Below are positions 6,232 through 7,412 of a stretch of 7,412 nucleotides of DNA, one piece after another (the first letter of the stretch is position 1; each line of letters starts with the position of its first letter). The position numbers and the translations under genes are program-made. The DNA lies in the NCBI GenBank assembly GCA_022843345.1, contig JALHNW010000086.1, forward strand, positions 1-7,412, in the 5' to 3' direction. Below the pieces are notes generated by a model. It saw nothing but the letters and a program-made list of their open reading frames with translations, was not told where the DNA came from and ran no database searches. This DNA comes from Rubritepida sp. (GTDB lineage: Bacteria; Pseudomonadota; Alphaproteobacteria; Acetobacterales; Acetobacteraceae).

Positions 6232-7412
6232 ATGCTTCGCGTCACCGAACTCCGCCTGCCGCTCGACCACCCGCCCGAGGCGCTGGACGCCGCCGTGGCC
6301 GAGCGGCTGGGCGAGGCGCCGCTGCGCTACAGCGTGTTCCGCCGCGGCTATGACGCGCGCAACCCGCGACGCATCATGCTGGCCTACACCGTGGACGCCG
6401 AGCTGCGCGACGAGGCGGCGGCCCTGGGGCGCGACGCGCGGCTGCGCCCCAGCCCGGACATGGACTACCGCTTCGTCGCCCGCGCGCCCGCGGGGCTGGA
6501 GGAGCGGCCGGTGGTGATCGGCGCCGGGCCCTGCGGCTTCATGGCGGCGCTGATCCTGGCGCAGTCCGGCTTCCGGCCCATCGTGATCGAGCGCGGGCCG
6601 GCGGTGCGCGCGCGCACGAAGCAGACCTGGGACCTGTGGCGGCGCGGCACGCTGCACCCCGAGGGCAACGTGCAGTTCGGCGAGGGTGGCGCGGGCACCT
6701 TCAGCGACGGCAAGCTGTGGTCGCAGATCCGCGATCCCTTCTTCTTCGGCCGCAAGCTGCTGCGCGAATTCGTGAAGGCGGGCGCGCCGGAGGAGATCCT
6801 GTTCATCTCCAAGCCGCATGTCGGCACCTTCCGCCTGGTCTCCATGGTCGAGCGCATCCGCGCGGAGATCGAGGAACTGGGCGGCGAGTACCGCTTCGAC
6901 ACCCGCGTGGACGGGCTGGAGGTGGACCCGGCGACCCGCGCCCTGCAGGCGCTGCACCTGTCCGACGGCACGCGCCTCCCCGCGCGGCACGTCGTGCTCG
7001 CCATCGGCCATTCGGCGCGCGACAGCTTCGCCATGCTGCACGGCCACGGCGTGCGGATGGAGGCCAAGCCCTTCAGCGTCGGCGTGCGGATCGAACACCC
7101 GCAGGCCCTGATCAACCAGCGCCGCTTCGGCCCCCATGCCGGGCACCCGCTGCTGGGCGCGGCCGACTACCGCCTGGTGCACCACGCGGCCAACGGGCGG
7201 GGCGTGTATTCCTTCTGCATGTGCCCGGGCGGGCGCGTGGTGGCCGCGGCCTCCGAGCCCGGGCACCTGGTGACCAACGGCATGAGCCAGTACCAGCGTG
7301 ACGAACGCAACGCCAATGCCGGCATCGTCGTCGGCGTTACCCCGGCGGACTACCCGGGCGGGGGGGGGGGCGGCCCCGCCCTACACCCCCGGGGGGGGGG
7401 GGGCGGCGGGCG
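6232..7412 (+). CDS. FAD-dependent dehydrogenase, COG2509-like (3' end outside window)
   Basis: This is a partial flavoprotein oxidoreductase; about 375 residues are reliable out of an expected total a little above 500. An N-terminal domain of about 90 residues (MLRVTELRLPLDHP to FVARAP) precedes the FAD-binding Rossmann motif VVIGAGPCG (94-102) with E120 at the end of the second strand. Further on are FGEGGAGTFSDGKL (149-162), LAIGHSARDSF (257-266), AKPFSVGVRIEHPQ (278-291) and NGMSQYQRDERNANAGIVVG (349-368). This set marks the uncharacterised FAD-dependent dehydrogenase family COG2509; the substrate is unknown. The gene starts 13 bases after the acyl-CoA synthetase stop, so an operon is possible, although no strong Shine-Dalgarno is seen. 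The frame remains open to the end of the window. From about 7360 the translation becomes poly-glycine and departs from the expected family sequence, probably because the DNA there is unreliable. Confidence 0.88.
   Translation, partial: MLRVTELRLPLDHPPEALDAAVAERLGEAPLRYSVFRRGYDARNPRRIMLAYTVDAELRDEAAALGRDARLRPSPDMDYRFVARAPAGLEERPVVIGAGPCGFMAALILAQSGFRPIVIERGPAVRARTKQTWDLWRRGTLHPEGNVQFGEGGAGTFSDGKLWSQIRDPFFFGRKLLREFVKAGAPEEILFISKPHVGTFRLVSMVERIRAEIEELGGEYRFDTRVDGLEVDPATRALQALHLSDGTRLPARHVVLAIGHSARDSFAMLHGHGVRMEAKPFSVGVRIEHPQALINQRRFGPHAGHPLLGAADYRLVHHAANGRGVYSFCMCPGGRVVAAASEPGHLVTNGMSQYQRDERNANAGIVVGVTPADYPGGGGGGPALHPRGGGGGG
7360..7412. other. Low-complexity G-rich tail, probable sequencing or assembly artefact
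   Basis: The final 53 bases contain runs of 11 G (7360-7370) and 13 G (7391-7403) joined by C-rich pieces. Up to DYPGG the flavoprotein reads normally. Afterwards it would encode glycine repeats with no family resemblance, where homologues continue with a conserved segment beginning PLAG (from memory). Homopolymer G of this length is found nowhere else in the window. The simplest reading is a low-quality contig end. Confidence 0.75.

Noticed and set aside
5923..7266. A 447-codon open frame on the minus strand across the flavoprotein gene
   Set aside because: Low-complexity, His/Arg/Ala-rich translation with no domain. The plus-strand frame carries clear FAD-binding motifs.
7360..7412. G tracts as a phase-variation switch in the flavoprotein
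   Set aside because: Two tracts together at the window end, with loss of the conserved protein sequence around them, fit an artefact better than a contingency locus. This enzyme is also not a surface protein.

Overview
The window is very GC-rich, with G or C at most third codon positions. It carries closely packed genes, several with Shine-Dalgarno sequences (GGAGG, GGGAGA). Together with the gene families present, this suggests an alphaproteobacterium, most plausibly of the Acetobacteraceae/Roseomonas type. That placement is inferred from composition and general protein character, not from a marker gene.

Layout. (1) At 1-1345 on the plus strand lie the 3' part of a YcbB/LdtD-type L,D-transpeptidase and, 8 bases later, a YcbK/MepK-type M15 peptidase with a Tat-like signal. 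One makes 3-3 peptidoglycan cross-links and the other belongs to the family that cuts them. (2) A small secreted PsiF-repeat protein converges on them (1351-1569, minus). (3) At 1658-3273, plus, a 67-residue helical protein overlaps by ATGA the start of an amidase-signature hydrolase with an intact Lys-Ser-Ser triad. The layout resembles AtzG/AtzE and GatC/GatA small-subunit/amidase pairs. (4) At 3326-3838, plus, is a secreted protein of unknown function with a strong Shine-Dalgarno. (5) At 3851-4609, minus, is an HSD10-like short-chain dehydrogenase, divergent across about 100 bases from (6) an AMP-forming acyl-CoA synthetase (4713-6218, plus). The synthetase is followed after 13 bases by (7) a COG2509-like FAD-dependent dehydrogenase (6232 to the window end).

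The genes form three themes: peptidoglycan 3-3 cross-link turnover, amide hydrolysis with a probable small partner subunit, and acyl-CoA metabolism (CoA activation plus 3-hydroxyacyl-CoA-type oxidation). I see no mobile element, CRISPR array, RNA gene or phage gene.

The last ~50 bases collapse into long G runs and no longer encode the expected conserved protein. They look like a poor-quality contig end. I found no convincing undescribed system. The most worthwhile lead is the cryptic small subunit coupled to the amidase.
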